Assembly: GCA_023630215.1 (NCBI GenBank) | Contig: JALPRQ010000002.1 | Span: 310,001-374,000, forward strand | Origin: Rhodobacteraceae bacterium NBU2976 | GTDB taxonomy: Bacteria; Pseudomonadota; Alphaproteobacteria; Rhodobacterales; Rhodobacteraceae | Length of the DNA stretch: 64,000 bases | Direction of reading: 5' to 3' | In this document: positions 1 to 8,872 of the stretch, piece after piece | How positions within the stretch are numbered: position 1 is the first letter of the stretch | How the letters are laid out: each line of letters opens with the position of its first letter | Program-made: the position numbers and the translations under genes | Notes under the pieces: model-generated | Databases searched by the model: none | What the model was told of the DNA's origin: nothing | Seen by the model: the letters and a program-made list of their open reading frames with translations, nothing else

Positions 1-1732
1 TCTGAAAGTGATCCAGATAGAACGGACGGTTATCCGTCGACACTCCAAAACGCTGCCCGTCAGCCGCCGAGATCGCCGCGACTTCCGCATCCGCGTCTGC
101 CGCCGTCAGCACCTGTTCGTAAACCGTGTAATCCGGATGCGTTTCGATGCCCGGTCCATATATTACCGAATATCCCCGTGCCGGGGCGTTCGCCGCTATT
201 TCGGCAACCTCTGCTTCGGTCCAGCCGCTGGGCTTGATCAACAGCGGATTGGCATCCCAATTATTGTTCCACGGCGTCAAGCCAGCGCTACCCTCGGACG
301 TGAACCGCAAGATCACAGCCGCGCGTTCGGGATTGGGAAGCTCATGCTCCGTCATGTAACGGCGCAGCCCATGAAGCATGTCGACCTTGTTGCCCTCCAG
401 AATGATTGCGCGCCCATCGTCATTCAGACGTCCCAAAATCGCACTTAACCCCTCGTAGGTGTAGATATATTGCGTGGTGCCCCCCAGCGCGCCCAGATAG
501 TAAACCGCGGTTGCTCCGCTCCATGATACCAGAACCATGTCATATGTTTCTGTGTCCTGCTCCAGAAAGGATCTGGCCTCGTCGATATGAAGCGACACAT
601 CTTCCAGCGCCAGAAAGCTTTCCAGATTATAATCGGTCAGGTCCAACCCGGCCTCGACGATCCGTTCATTGATCTCGACCCCGACAACTCGGGACACGCC
701 ATTTTCGCGCAAGGACATCAGGTCCGCACCGGCCCCGGCAAAAATCACCAACGCCGACTCTGCCGGACCCGACAACAAGGCGGGGATGACCGGATAATGC
801 ACATAGGGTTCGGCACGATCAGCCACATAAGGATGCAGGAACGCCATCCCGTCACCATTGGCCAGCGACAGAACCGCCGCCTCTCCCGGGGCATCGCTGC
901 GTTCGACAGCGGCCACCCGTGTATAGCTGTTCCACCCGTGCCACAGCTCGACCCGATCGGTGGCCATTTCATAATCCCGCACCAGATAATTTGGGTCGGC
1001 CACCGGTTCGATCCGCATCTTTACGGCCGGGATCATTGACATCAGACCCACGGCAACGGCAACAACGGCGATGACCAGCGATGCCACCGTCTTGTGATTG
1101 CTGACAAAGGCCGCCCCCGCCAGAAGCGCACAGATTGCTGGTGCAGTGACCGAAAACGCATAACTGGTAAACTGCATCAGCCCGACAATGGCGATACAGC
1201 CAAACGCCGCCCCAATCAGGTCCACTGCATAAAGTCGCGAATATTCGCGTGTATCCGACGTCGCAAACAGATAGGACAGCAATGCCCCAAACAGGAAATA
1301 AGGAAAAGTCAGAAACATCCCGATGCCCAGTGCATCCCGGGTTCCGGTTTCCAGCAATGTCGAAATGATCCGGGATAACCCGCCCGCTTCGCCTGCGGCC
1401 CGAATTTCCGCGTTCAGCGTGTCCTTGGTGGCCACCACAAAGAAATTTGACAGGATCAAAAGCAGTGCGATGGCCACACACAACACCGCCAGCACCGTTT
1501 CCCGCCGTGCCTTGATCTTCGTCAGATCAAACAGACTAAGCAGCGATCCCGCCGCCGTCAGGCCCAGCATCGCCAGCGAAATCGCGATGAAGATATAGCT
1601 GGGACCAATGGAAAAATTAATTGTCCGGACAGTTGACACTTCAAATGACAACAAGGCGCAACAAATCAGAAAAGTTCCCAGAAATATCCCGGCCCGGCTG
1701 GTCACCGGCTCCATACTGCTCGTTGCACTCAT
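1..1732 (-). CDS. Membrane-anchored spermidine synthase-like protein (3' end outside window)
   Basis: The frame is open from an ATG at 1732 to the window edge, so the C-terminus is missing. Residues 1-235 hold several hydrophobic segments typical of membrane spans. The rest is soluble and carries a SAM-type nucleotide-binding loop (GAGADL, about residues 332-337) followed by an acidic strand end (VVGVEINE), as in spermine/spermidine synthase-like methyltransferase folds. In this family a membrane part is fused to a synthase-like domain of mostly unknown substrate. True polyamine synthesis is doubtful and I infer only a SAM or decarboxylated-SAM fold. It is transcribed away from the tRNA gene on its right. 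Confidence 0.7.
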   Translation of the reverse strand, partial: MSATSSMEPVTSRAGIFLGTFLICCALLSFEVSTVRTINFSIGPSYIFIAISLAMLGLTAAGSLLSLFDLTKIKARRETVLAVLCVAIALLLILSNFFVVATKDTLNAEIRAAGEAGGLSRIISTLLETGTRDALGIGMFLTFPYFLFGALLSYLFATSDTREYSRLYAVDLIGAAFGCIAIVGLMQFTSYAFSVTAPAICALLAGAAFVSNHKTVASLVIAVVAVAVGLMSMIPAVKMRIEPVADPNYLVRDYEMATDRVELWHGWNSYTRVAAVERSDAPGEAAVLSLANGDGMAFLHPYVADRAEPYVHYPVIPALLSGPAESALVIFAGAGADLMSLRENGVSRVVGVEINERIVEAGLDLTDYNLESFLALEDVSLHIDEARSFLEQDTETYDMVLVSWSGATAVYYLGALGGTTQYIYTYEGLSAILGRLNDDGRAIILEGNKVDMLHGLRRYMTEHELPNPERAAVILRFTSEGSAGLTPWNNNWDANPLLIKPSGWTEAEVAEIAANAPARGYSVIYGPGIETHPDYTVYEQVLTAADADAEVAAISAADGQRFGVSTDNRPFYLDHFQ

Positions 1733-1853
1733 GTTTGTTTTCCAGACATTATTAAATGTTAACAAAATGCTAGATATTTCGCCCCAGCAAGTAAAGTATC
1801 ATGATCAAAATCTAGGATGGGATGGTATCAGCCCGGATCAGCTCGCAAACCGA

Positions 1854-1935
<82 letters not shown>

Positions 1936-2036
1936 GGGCGATATAGATCAGCGGTTGCGTGAACGCAATCATGTTATTTGGTTGAACAGCCGCGCCGCAT
2001 CTGGTCTTGTTGGGCAAACGGGACAGGACTTCGAAC

Positions 2037-3014
2037 GTGCAGGTGAACATAGTTTGCGTAGCTCAAAACGGGCGCCTTCAGTATGAGGCGCTGGCCTTCA
2101 TGGCATCGTTTTGCAAATTCCATAACGGATCAGACTTTCGCGTCACGATTGCCGAACCTCAACCGGGGCCTCGCTGGCCGGATGACCCGCGGATCGACGC
2201 ACCGATCAGGGCACAGTTGACCGAGATGGGCGCAAAAATCGTGCCGTTTTCCTCGGAGGTTTTCGGGGCAGAATATCCGCACGGCAACAAGATCGAAGCC
2301 TTGAAAATCCTGCCCAAGGGTGAACCTTTCGTCTTCTTTGATACGGACACGCTGTTTTTGGGTCCCTTGTCTGACGTGCCGTTCGATTTTGCAAAACCCG
2401 GAGCCTCGATGCGGCGCGAGGGGACTTGGCCGCAGCCCGATCTCTATGGCCCGGGTTATCACGAGATTTGGGCCTCGCTTTACCGCAAATTCCGCCTCAG
2501 CTTCAAACCCACCATCGACGAGAGCCAGCCGGTCGAATATTGGAAACGCTATCTCTATTTCAACGCGGGCTATTTCTTTTACAAAGACCCGATAAAATTT
2601 CACCAATATTTCCTGAAATATGCGACCGAAATCCGCGACACCCCCCCCGACGAATTGGATGGTCAGGCGATGTATCCATGGCTGGATCAGATCGCACTGC
2701 CGTTGGTGATCCACAAGCTGGGGGGTGGGCGTGATGCGCTTCCTGATGGATATCTGGATGGAAGGATCACCTGCCACTACCGGGCCTTGCCGCTTTTGTA
2801 TGCGCGCGAGGATCAACATGTCATCGACGTCCTCGAGGAGGTCACCGCCCCCAACAAGATCAAGAAACTGCTAAAGGAATACGAGCCCTTCAAACGGCTG
2901 GTCTATCAGGGTCGCGGACATAAGCTGCGCGCTATAATCGACGATGTCGACCTCGTAAAACCCGAAGAGAAGCTGCGCCGCAAGATCAAGAATCGCGGGT
3001 TCTGGTTTCGCTGA
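2037..3014 (+). CDS. Glycosyltransferase-like protein of unknown function
   Basis: A soluble protein of about 325 residues. The N-terminus (VNIVCVAQNGRL) looks like the first beta-strand of a GT-A fold. Near residue 100 a hydrophobic strand ends in FFDTDTLFLG, which contains a DxD-like motif of the kind that binds metal and nucleotide sugar. The rest is rich in aromatic residues with a basic C-terminus. I chose the GTG at 2037 because GGACAGGA lies 8 bases upstream. An in-frame TTG at 2007 is possible but has a poorer context. It stands alone between the tRNA and a small exported protein. The donor and acceptor cannot be told from the sequence. Confidence 0.6.
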   Translation: MQVNIVCVAQNGRLQYEALAFMASFCKFHNGSDFRVTIAEPQPGPRWPDDPRIDAPIRAQLTEMGAKIVPFSSEVFGAEYPHGNKIEALKILPKGEPFVFFDTDTLFLGPLSDVPFDFAKPGASMRREGTWPQPDLYGPGYHEIWASLYRKFRLSFKPTIDESQPVEYWKRYLYFNAGYFFYKDPIKFHQYFLKYATEIRDTPPDELDGQAMYPWLDQIALPLVIHKLGGGRDALPDGYLDGRITCHYRALPLLYAREDQHVIDVLEEVTAPNKIKKLLKEYEPFKRLVYQGRGHKLRAIIDDVDLVKPEEKLRRKIKNRGFWFR

Positions 3015-3069
3015 TCTGGACTTGTCCTTTTGACACGAATAGACTGTGAAACCATTAAAGGGGGACGTC

Positions 3070-3477
3070 ATGAAGCTGTTGTTATGCGCGGGAATTCTGG
3101 CTGTGATGGCACCGGCCGCTAACGCCCAACCCGTTTATCCTGCCGATCCCGCCCCTGACGGTCTGCCCGAACCCAAGGGTGCGCTTGAAGCGTTGATGGA
3201 TTACGTTCCCGGCATGGGGACCCTTTACAAGGATCCGGCGGCGCCGCTGGCCGGTCCGTTTGCAGCGTATGACAAAAACGGCAATCTGGTCAGCACGATC
3301 TATATGGTATCCATCGACGATCTGAATGCGCATACCAAAATTGATGAATTGAGCACCCATGACGACGATGTTTTCGGCGTGGAACTTTATTATAACCCCG
3401 GCCATATGGGGTTCGACGGTCCACATTATCATATCGTGCTTTGGCACATTGATCCGGCGACGGCTGCGCTCGACTAA
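3070..3477 (+). CDS. Small exported protein, function unknown
   Basis: 135 residues. The first 19 form a clear Sec signal peptide ending in APAANA, so the mature protein should be periplasmic. The mature part ends in a histidine-rich stretch (FDGPHYHIVLWHIDP) that could bind a metal. It vaguely recalls the TTHB210/DUF5602-like family, but I cannot confirm that by eye. The ATG at 3070 follows AAAGGGGGA at a good distance, which makes the upstream ATG at 3046 less likely. It is followed by the chromate genes but separated by 110 bases, so co-transcription is uncertain. Confidence 0.7.
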   Translation: MKLLLCAGILAVMAPAANAQPVYPADPAPDGLPEPKGALEALMDYVPGMGTLYKDPAAPLAGPFAAYDKNGNLVSTIYMVSIDDLNAHTKIDELSTHDDDVFGVELYYNPGHMGFDGPHYHIVLWHIDPATAALD

Positions 3478-3587
3478 CTTGACCAATCTGCTGACTTGAA
3501 GCATTGTCCACCCAAGGGGTCGCGAACACCCCGTGAGGCGCAAGCCCAAGTTTCGCATCCATTGAAACCCAATTGGGAGGATGCGTA

Positions 3588-4403
3588 ATGCCATCACCAA
3601 ACGAAATGACTGTAAATCAGCTGGCCCGACTAATCGGCACACCAAACGCACCGATCGTGATCGACGTTCGCACGGACGAAGACTTTCGCGAACGCCCTTT
3701 TCTGATCCCCAGCGCGACCCACCACCCCTTCAACGACATTGCGGCGCTTGCGCCGACACTGGCTGACCGCCCTGTGGTCCTCTATTGCAAAAAAGGCAAG
3801 AAACTCGGCCACGGAACAGCGGCCATCCTGCGGGGTTTGGGCATTCGTGCCGAGGCGTTGGAAGGCGGACACGACGCATGGCAGGCTACGGGTCAGCCCT
3901 TGGTTCCAATGTCGGCCATACCGGCGCGTCAGAACAATCGCACCGTCTGGGTCACGCGTCATCGTCCAAAAATCGACAGGATCGCCTGCCCATGGTTGAT
4001 CCGTCGGTTCGTCGATCCAAGCGCCCAATTCCTGTTCGTTCCCCCATCAGACGTTCTGGATGTTGCGGAAAATTTCAACGCCACACCGTTTGATGTCGAA
4101 GACGTCTATTGGTCACATCGCGGTGAAAAATGCACGTTTGACATCATGATCGAAGAATTCAGCCTGACGACAGAACCTCTTGCCCATTTGGCGCGAATTG
4201 TGCGCGCGGCGGACACAAATAATCTGGACCTTGAACCTCAGGCGGCTGGACTGTTGGCGATTTCCGTTGGCCTGTCACGAATGTTTCGCGATGATCTGGC
4301 ACAGCTGGATGCCGGAATGCTGATATATGACGCCCTTTACCGCTGGGCGCGCGATGCGACCGACGAAGGACACGACTGGCCAGCACCAGGGGCAGCAAAA
4401 TGA
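3588..4403 (+). CDS. Rhodanese-ChrB fusion, chromate resistance protein
   Basis: 271 residues in two parts. Residues 1-105 are a rhodanese-like domain with VIDVRTDEDF and an active-site loop around Cys67 (LYCKKGKKLGHG). From about residue 120 the sequence matches the ChrB C-terminal domain (TRHRPKIDRIACPWLIRRF, then HRGEKCTFD). ChrB proteins sense or process chromate and accompany ChrA transporters. Here the chrA homologue follows with a 4-base ATGA overlap, indicating translational coupling. The start follows a strong GGGAGG. The usual ChrB N-terminal region is replaced by the rhodanese, so the sensing role may differ, with a link to sulfur or thiol chemistry possible. Confidence 0.85.
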   Translation: MPSPNEMTVNQLARLIGTPNAPIVIDVRTDEDFRERPFLIPSATHHPFNDIAALAPTLADRPVVLYCKKGKKLGHGTAAILRGLGIRAEALEGGHDAWQATGQPLVPMSAIPARQNNRTVWVTRHRPKIDRIACPWLIRRFVDPSAQFLFVPPSDVLDVAENFNATPFDVEDVYWSHRGEKCTFDIMIEEFSLTTEPLAHLARIVRAADTNNLDLEPQAAGLLAISVGLSRMFRDDLAQLDAGMLIYDALYRWARDATDEGHDWPAPGAAK

Positions 4404-5647
4404 GCGTCACAGTCTCTGAATCCACCCGCGTTTGGGCTCGCATCGGGCTCTTGTCCTTCGGCGGACCCGCCGCACAGATCGCCCTGATGCACCGCGAGAT
4501 TGTCGAGGAGCGCAAGTGGCTTTCCGAGGATCAGTTCCTCAACGCCCTTAGCTTTTGCATGTTGCTTCCGGGACCCGAGGCGATGCAATTGGCGACCTAC
4601 GCAGGCTGGCGATTGCATGGCACGCGTGGCGGGTTAATCGCGGGTTTATTGTTCGTGCTCCCCGGTGCGGTGGTCATTTTGGCACTCGCAACCCTCTACG
4701 CGTTGCTGGGGCAGGTGCCGCTGGTTCAGGCACTGTTTCTGGGCGTAAAGGCCGCCGTGCTGGTGATCGTGATCGAGGCGCTGCTAAAAGTCGCCAAACG
4801 TGCCCTGAAACGCGCGGATCACTGGGGGATCGCGGCGTTGTCATTCATCGGAATATTCGTCTTTGACCTGCCGTTTCCGCTGATCATCGGGCTTTCGGCG
4901 CTTTACGGATTGCTGCGCTTCACCGCTGAAGACTCATCCCCCATTCCCCTGCCCAGTTCACGAGAATCGGGGCAAACGATCCTGACCTGGCTGACACTCT
5001 GGTGGGGGCCAATCCTGTTGATTCTGTGGCTGGGGCATCCAATGTTGGGACAGATTGGGCTGTTTTTCTCGTGGTTGGCGGTGGTGACGTTTGGCGGGGC
5101 TTACGCTGTGCTTGCTTATATGGCGCAGGTGGTGGTCAGCGATTTCGGCTGGCTTGATGCCGGGCAAATGCTGGACGGGTTGGGGCTGGCGGAAACCACA
5201 CCGGGGCCGCTGATTTTGGTCACGGAATTCGTCGGCTTTCTGGCCGGGTTTGGCGCGGGCGGTATCGGGCTGGCCCTTGCCGCTGCCGCCGTGACCCTGT
5301 GGGCAACGTTCGTGCCGTGCTTCCTGTGGATCTTTACCGGCGCGCCCTACATCGAATGGCTGTCGCATCAGCCCCGGCTTAAGGGCGCAATGTCCGCGAT
5401 CACCGCCGCTGTCGTGGGCGTCATCCTGAACCTGTCGATCTGGTTCGCACTTCATGTGCTGTTTGCCGAGGTCACGCGTATCCCCATCGGGCCAGCGCAA
5501 TTCTGGCAGCCACAACTGGCGACACTGGACTGGCAGGCCGCGCTGCTATCGCTGGTTTCAGCCCTCCTCATTTTCGGCTTCCGCTGGTCGATCATCCGTG
5601 TTTTGCTGGTGGCCGCTGTCGGAGGGTTAGCCCTGTCGGCGATCTGA
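4400..5647 (+). CDS. chrA: Chromate efflux transporter ChrA
   Basis: 415 residues with about ten to twelve hydrophobic segments arranged as two homologous halves, the normal length for two-domain CHR transporters. Family signatures are visible in both halves: LLSFGGPAAQIALMHRE with LPGPEAMQLATYAGW at the N-terminus, then TFGGAYAVLAYMAQ with GLGLAETTPGPLILV in the second. It should export chromate from the cytoplasm, driven by the proton motive force. It overlaps the ChrB-like gene by 4 bases and is followed 11 bases later by an alcohol dehydrogenase gene with a strong ribosome binding site, so the three form one operon. Confidence 0.93.
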   Translation: MSVTVSESTRVWARIGLLSFGGPAAQIALMHREIVEERKWLSEDQFLNALSFCMLLPGPEAMQLATYAGWRLHGTRGGLIAGLLFVLPGAVVILALATLYALLGQVPLVQALFLGVKAAVLVIVIEALLKVAKRALKRADHWGIAALSFIGIFVFDLPFPLIIGLSALYGLLRFTAEDSSPIPLPSSRESGQTILTWLTLWWGPILLILWLGHPMLGQIGLFFSWLAVVTFGGAYAVLAYMAQVVVSDFGWLDAGQMLDGLGLAETTPGPLILVTEFVGFLAGFGAGGIGLALAAAAVTLWATFVPCFLWIFTGAPYIEWLSHQPRLKGAMSAITAAVVGVILNLSIWFALHVLFAEVTRIPIGPAQFWQPQLATLDWQAALLSLVSALLIFGFRWSIIRVLLVAAVGGLALSAI

Positions 5648-5658
5648 GGGAGGAAACC

Positions 5659-6792
5659 ATGTCCGAGCTGATCCAATATCTGACCAAAATCCGTTTCGGT
5701 CAGGGCGCAATCGCTGAACTGGCTGAAGAACTTTCGGCCCTGTCCATCCACCGTCCGATGATCGTGACAGATCAAGGGCTGGTCGGGCTGGGCCTGATTG
5801 CCGAGGTGATTGAGACCGCAGCGTTACCTGCCGACATCACGATATTTTCCGACACACCGGAGAACCCGACCGAAGATGCCGTAGAAACCGCGCTGGCGCT
5901 GTATCGCCAATCCGACGCGGACGGATTGATCGCCATTGGCGGCGGCTCCTCCATTGATCTGGCCAAGGGCATCCGCTTGCTCGCCACACATGACGGACCG
6001 CTGGAACAATATGCGGCGATTCATGGAGGCGTCGCAAAAATCCGCACCGACATGCCCCCCCTGATCGCGGTGCCGACAACGGCCGGCACGGGGTCCGAGG
6101 TCGGGCGCGCCACGCTGCTGACACTGCGCAACGAACGCAAACTTGGTTTCCTGTCCCCGCACCTGATCCCGTCGGTTGCGATTTGCGACCCGAACCTGAC
6201 CCGCGGTCTGCCCGCCCGGCTGACGGCGGCAACGGGAATGGACGCGATCTCGCATTGCGTGGAAACCTACCTGTCCCCCAAAAACAATCCTGTGGCCGAG
6301 GCGATTGCGCTCGACGGCCTATCCCGTGCTTGGACCCACCTGCCCCGTGCCGTGGCGGAAGGTTCGGATATGGAGGCACGATCCGAGATGATGATGGCGG
6401 CATTGCAAGGCGCACTGGCGTTTCAAAAAGGCCTCGGCGCAATCCACTCGCTGTCCCATGCACTGGGTGGCCTGAAACAATTCCGCCTGCATCACGGGGC
6501 GCTGAATGCGATATTTATGCCGACGGTCCTACGGTTCAACGAACCGGTTTGCGAGGCGAAATATGCTCGGATACGGCAGGTGATGGGATTGCCGACGGGC
6601 ACCGACCTTGCCCAAACATTTGCAGTGCTGAACGCAAACCTTGGCCTGCCTGCCACGCTGACGGAAATGGGCGTCACGCCAAATGTTACCGATCAGGTCG
6701 CTGAGTGGTCATTTGCCGATCATTCCACAGCCACCAATCCACGCGCAGCGACCGCTGCCGATTTCGCAAATATGTTTAGCGAAGTCCTATAA
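5659..6792 (+). CDS. Iron-containing alcohol dehydrogenase family protein
   Basis: 377 residues, full length for group III metal-dependent alcohol dehydrogenases. The NAD(P)-binding segment GGGSSIDLAKG is near residue 95 and the PTTAGTGSEV signature follows near 139. Metal ligands are visible in MDAISHCVETYLSP and the GAIHSLSHALGG / LHHGALNAIF region. It should oxidise an alcohol or reduce an aldehyde; the substrate is unknown. It sits at the end of the chromate operon (GGGAGG, 11 bases after chrA), which is unusual company. A role in detoxifying aldehydes formed under oxidative stress is only inference. Confidence 0.88.
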   Translation: MSELIQYLTKIRFGQGAIAELAEELSALSIHRPMIVTDQGLVGLGLIAEVIETAALPADITIFSDTPENPTEDAVETALALYRQSDADGLIAIGGGSSIDLAKGIRLLATHDGPLEQYAAIHGGVAKIRTDMPPLIAVPTTAGTGSEVGRATLLTLRNERKLGFLSPHLIPSVAICDPNLTRGLPARLTAATGMDAISHCVETYLSPKNNPVAEAIALDGLSRAWTHLPRAVAEGSDMEARSEMMMAALQGALAFQKGLGAIHSLSHALGGLKQFRLHHGALNAIFMPTVLRFNEPVCEAKYARIRQVMGLPTGTDLAQTFAVLNANLGLPATLTEMGVTPNVTDQVAEWSFADHSTATNPRAATAADFANMFSEVL

Positions 6793-6798
6793 ACGAAA

Positions 6799-6821
6799 AA
6801 CCCCCACACAGGGCGGGGGTT
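6799..6821 (-). terminator. Rho-independent terminator of rpsU
   Basis: A seven-base perfect stem (AACCCCC/GGGGGTT) with a nine-base loop lies 39 bases past the rpsU stop. On the minus strand it runs straight into TTTTTCGTTT. It also sits just after the alcohol dehydrogenase stop on the plus strand, so it may act in both directions, though the plus side has no T run. Confidence 0.8.
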
Positions 6822-6859
6822 ATCGTGCGGGCCGAGGCCCATCGTTATTCGGGAATGTC

Positions 6860-7066
6860 TTAGAGCATACCTTCACGCTGAAGCTTCTTACGGGCCAGCT
6901 TACGCTGACGACGAATGGCTTCGGCTTTTTCGCGCGCTTTGCGAACGGAGGGTTTCTCGAAATGCTGCTTAAGCTTCATTTCACGGAAAACGCCTTCGCG
7001 CTGAAGTTTCTTCTTCAGGGCACGCAATGCCTGATCGACATTGTTATCACGAACCGATACCTGCAT
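6860..7066 (-). CDS. rpsU: 30S ribosomal protein S21
   Basis: 68 residues, highly basic, beginning [19 protein letters not shown], the standard S21 start. S21 is a late-assembling small-subunit protein that lies near the anti-Shine-Dalgarno end of 16S rRNA. The gene is monocistronic, with its own promoter (7117-7145) and terminator. It is divergent from the COQ9-family gene, an arrangement I recall as common in Rhodobacterales. Confidence 0.97.
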   Translation of the reverse strand: MQVSVRDNNVDQALRALKKKLQREGVFREMKLKQHFEKPSVRKAREKAEAIRRQRKLARKKLQREGML

Positions 7067-7116
7067 GTGGTTACACCACCTTTCTAGGTTAGATTTGCAG
7101 AATTGCAGGAACGGCG

Positions 7117-7145
7117 CATATAGCAACCTGCTGGCATTCTGTCTA
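7117..7145 (-). promoter_or_regulatory. Sigma70-type promoter of rpsU
   Basis: Reading the minus strand, TAGACA is followed after exactly 17 bases by TATATG. These are close to TTGACA and TATAAT, and the elements lie about 50 bases upstream of the rpsU ATG. Confidence 0.55.
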
Positions 7146-7171
7146 GTCTGGGGGCGAAAATCAGGGGAATC

Positions 7172-7867
7172 ATGGTCGATAAACGCTCGGAATCCGAACA
7201 TATCGCGTTGGCACAGGCGAAAATCCTGTCCGCCGCCCTGCCTCATGTCCGATTTGACGGATGGCAACTGGCGCTGTCTGCGGGGATTCGCGAGACGGGC
7301 GTCGATGCTGGGTTGGCAGCACTGGCCTTCCCGCGCGGCGCGGTTGATCTGGCGCTGGCCTTTCATCGGCAGGCTGATGCGCAACTTGCCGAGGAATCGA
7401 TTGATCCCGACATGCGCTATCGTGACCGCGTGGCTTTTCTGATCCGCCGCCGGCTAGAGCTGGCTGCCAAAAATCGCGAGGCGGTGCGCAAAGGGGCGAC
7501 ACTGTTCGCCCTGCCCCAGCACGCAGCGGACGGGGCCAAGGCGATATGGGAAACCGCGGACACGATCTGGACGGCCCTCGGCGATACCAGCCGCGACGTG
7601 AACTGGTACACGAAACGCGCGACGCTATCGGCAGTTTATTCCGCCTGCCTGCTGTTCTGGCTGGGGGATGAATCCGACGGGTTCACCGACACCACTGCCT
7701 TTATCGACCGCCGCATCGAAAATGTAATGCAGTTCGAAAAGGCCAAAGCGCAGTTCCGTGAAAGCCGTCTGGGGAAAGCGTTTGCTGACGGACCGGGGCG
7801 CTGGATTAATAAAATCAAAGCTCCAGATGGTCCGCCCGAGGACCTTCCGGGACATGTGAAAGGGTAA
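7172..7867 (+). CDS. COQ9 family protein
   Basis: 231 residues. The central segment ([19 protein letters not shown]) and the C-terminal [20 protein letters not shown] are hallmarks of COQ9. COQ9 is a lipid-binding accessory protein of ubiquinone biosynthesis that works with the Coq7-type hydroxylase. The fold is TetR-like but lacks a DNA-binding role in this family. The start follows CAGGGGAA. The stop is 3 bases before the next ATG, so it is coupled to the aminotransferase gene. Divergent transcription from rpsU places the control region at 7067-7171. Confidence 0.88.
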   Translation: MVDKRSESEHIALAQAKILSAALPHVRFDGWQLALSAGIRETGVDAGLAALAFPRGAVDLALAFHRQADAQLAEESIDPDMRYRDRVAFLIRRRLELAAKNREAVRKGATLFALPQHAADGAKAIWETADTIWTALGDTSRDVNWYTKRATLSAVYSACLLFWLGDESDGFTDTTAFIDRRIENVMQFEKAKAQFRESRLGKAFADGPGRWINKIKAPDGPPEDLPGHVKG

Positions 7868-7870
7868 CAA

Positions 7871-8725
7871 ATGGCATTAGGCGGACGGATCGTCACCTGG
7901 TATCAGGGGGCGTGGCACGAGGGGAACACCCCAATCATGGGGGCAGCGGACCATGGAACATGGCAGGGCACGCTGGTGTTTGACGGCGCGCGCACGTTCG
8001 AAGGGGTGACGCCGGACCTTGACCTGCATTCCGCGCGGATCGTGAATTCGGCAAAGGCGATGTATATGAATGCGCCCGTCGATGCCACGACCGTCGAGGG
8101 CCTGATCCGCGAGGGGATCGCGAAGTTTCCCGCCAACGCTGCGCTTTACCTGCGTCCGATGATGTGGTCGCGCGAGGGGATGAAGACCATCATTGATGCA
8201 GATCCGGATTCCACAGAATTTGCAATTTGTATCGAAGAATATCCGATGTCCACGCCGGGAGAGTTCGCCCTGACGGTCTCGCCCTTCCGCCGCCCGCGAC
8301 AGGACACCGCAATGACCGAAGCCAAGGCCGCGTGCCTTTATCCCAATAACGGCCGGATCGTGCGCGAGGCCAAATCGCGCGGCTTTAACAACGCCCTGTC
8401 ACTGGACCTTGATGGTAACGTGGCCGAGACATCATCGACCAACGTCTTCATGGTCCGCGACGGCGCGTTCCTGACCCCTAAACCCAACGGCACGTTCCTG
8501 AACGGAATCACGCGCCAGCGCGTGATACGGCTATTGCAGCAGGACGGTTTCACCGTCCGGGAGGAGTCCTTGAGCGTTACAGATTTCGCCGCGGCGGATG
8601 AGATATTCCTGACCGGGAATGCGTCCAAAGTGATGCCGGTCACAAAGTTCGAAGACCGGCAGCTATCGACATTAATGGCGATGAAAGTGCGCGAGACCTA
8701 TTGGGATTTCGCGCACAGCGCCTAG
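7871..8725 (+). CDS. Branched-chain amino acid aminotransferase, class IV
   Basis: 284 residues with the fold-type IV PLP signature. A lysine in the segment TEAKAACLYPNNGRI is the likely Schiff-base residue. It is followed by the family motif DLDGNVAETSSTNVFMV and by the phosphate-binding LNGITRQRVI. The enzyme would move amino groups between branched-chain amino acids and 2-oxoglutarate. D-amino acid or aminodeoxychorismate activities share this fold, so substrate choice is inferred from overall resemblance. The tight link to the COQ9 gene upstream may simply reflect a shared promoter. Confidence 0.8.
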   Translation: MALGGRIVTWYQGAWHEGNTPIMGAADHGTWQGTLVFDGARTFEGVTPDLDLHSARIVNSAKAMYMNAPVDATTVEGLIREGIAKFPANAALYLRPMMWSREGMKTIIDADPDSTEFAICIEEYPMSTPGEFALTVSPFRRPRQDTAMTEAKAACLYPNNGRIVREAKSRGFNNALSLDLDGNVAETSSTNVFMVRDGAFLTPKPNGTFLNGITRQRVIRLLQQDGFTVREESLSVTDFAAADEIFLTGNASKVMPVTKFEDRQLSTLMAMKVRETYWDFAHSA

Positions 8726-8726
8726 G

Positions 8727-8746
8727 AAATTGCCGCGTGGCAATTT
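8727..8746 (+). terminator. Hairpin directly after the aminotransferase gene
   Basis: AAATTGCC-GCGT-GGCAATTT forms a perfect eight-base stem one base after the stop codon. It is followed by only TC, so as a terminator it is weak by T-run criteria. It is nearly identical to the hairpin at 8809-8826. Confidence 0.5.
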
Positions 8747-8808
8747 TCGGCGGGACGCAGACCATCCGCCACGATGTCAGGCCGAATTGGGCGGCGCAAT
8801 CCGGAAGG

Positions 8809-8826
8809 AATTGCCAGATGGCAATT
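8809..8826. repeat. Second copy of the AATTGCC-N4-GGCAATT hairpin
   Basis: AATTGCC-AGAT-GGCAATT repeats the stem of the hairpin at 8727-8746 in the same intergenic space, with a different loop. It lies between convergent genes, where it may help end the transcript of the gene at 8873-9574. Confidence 0.5.
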
Positions 8827-8872
8827 GCCGTTTCCTCAGCAATATCAGAGACTTGACCAAGCGGGAACGCTG

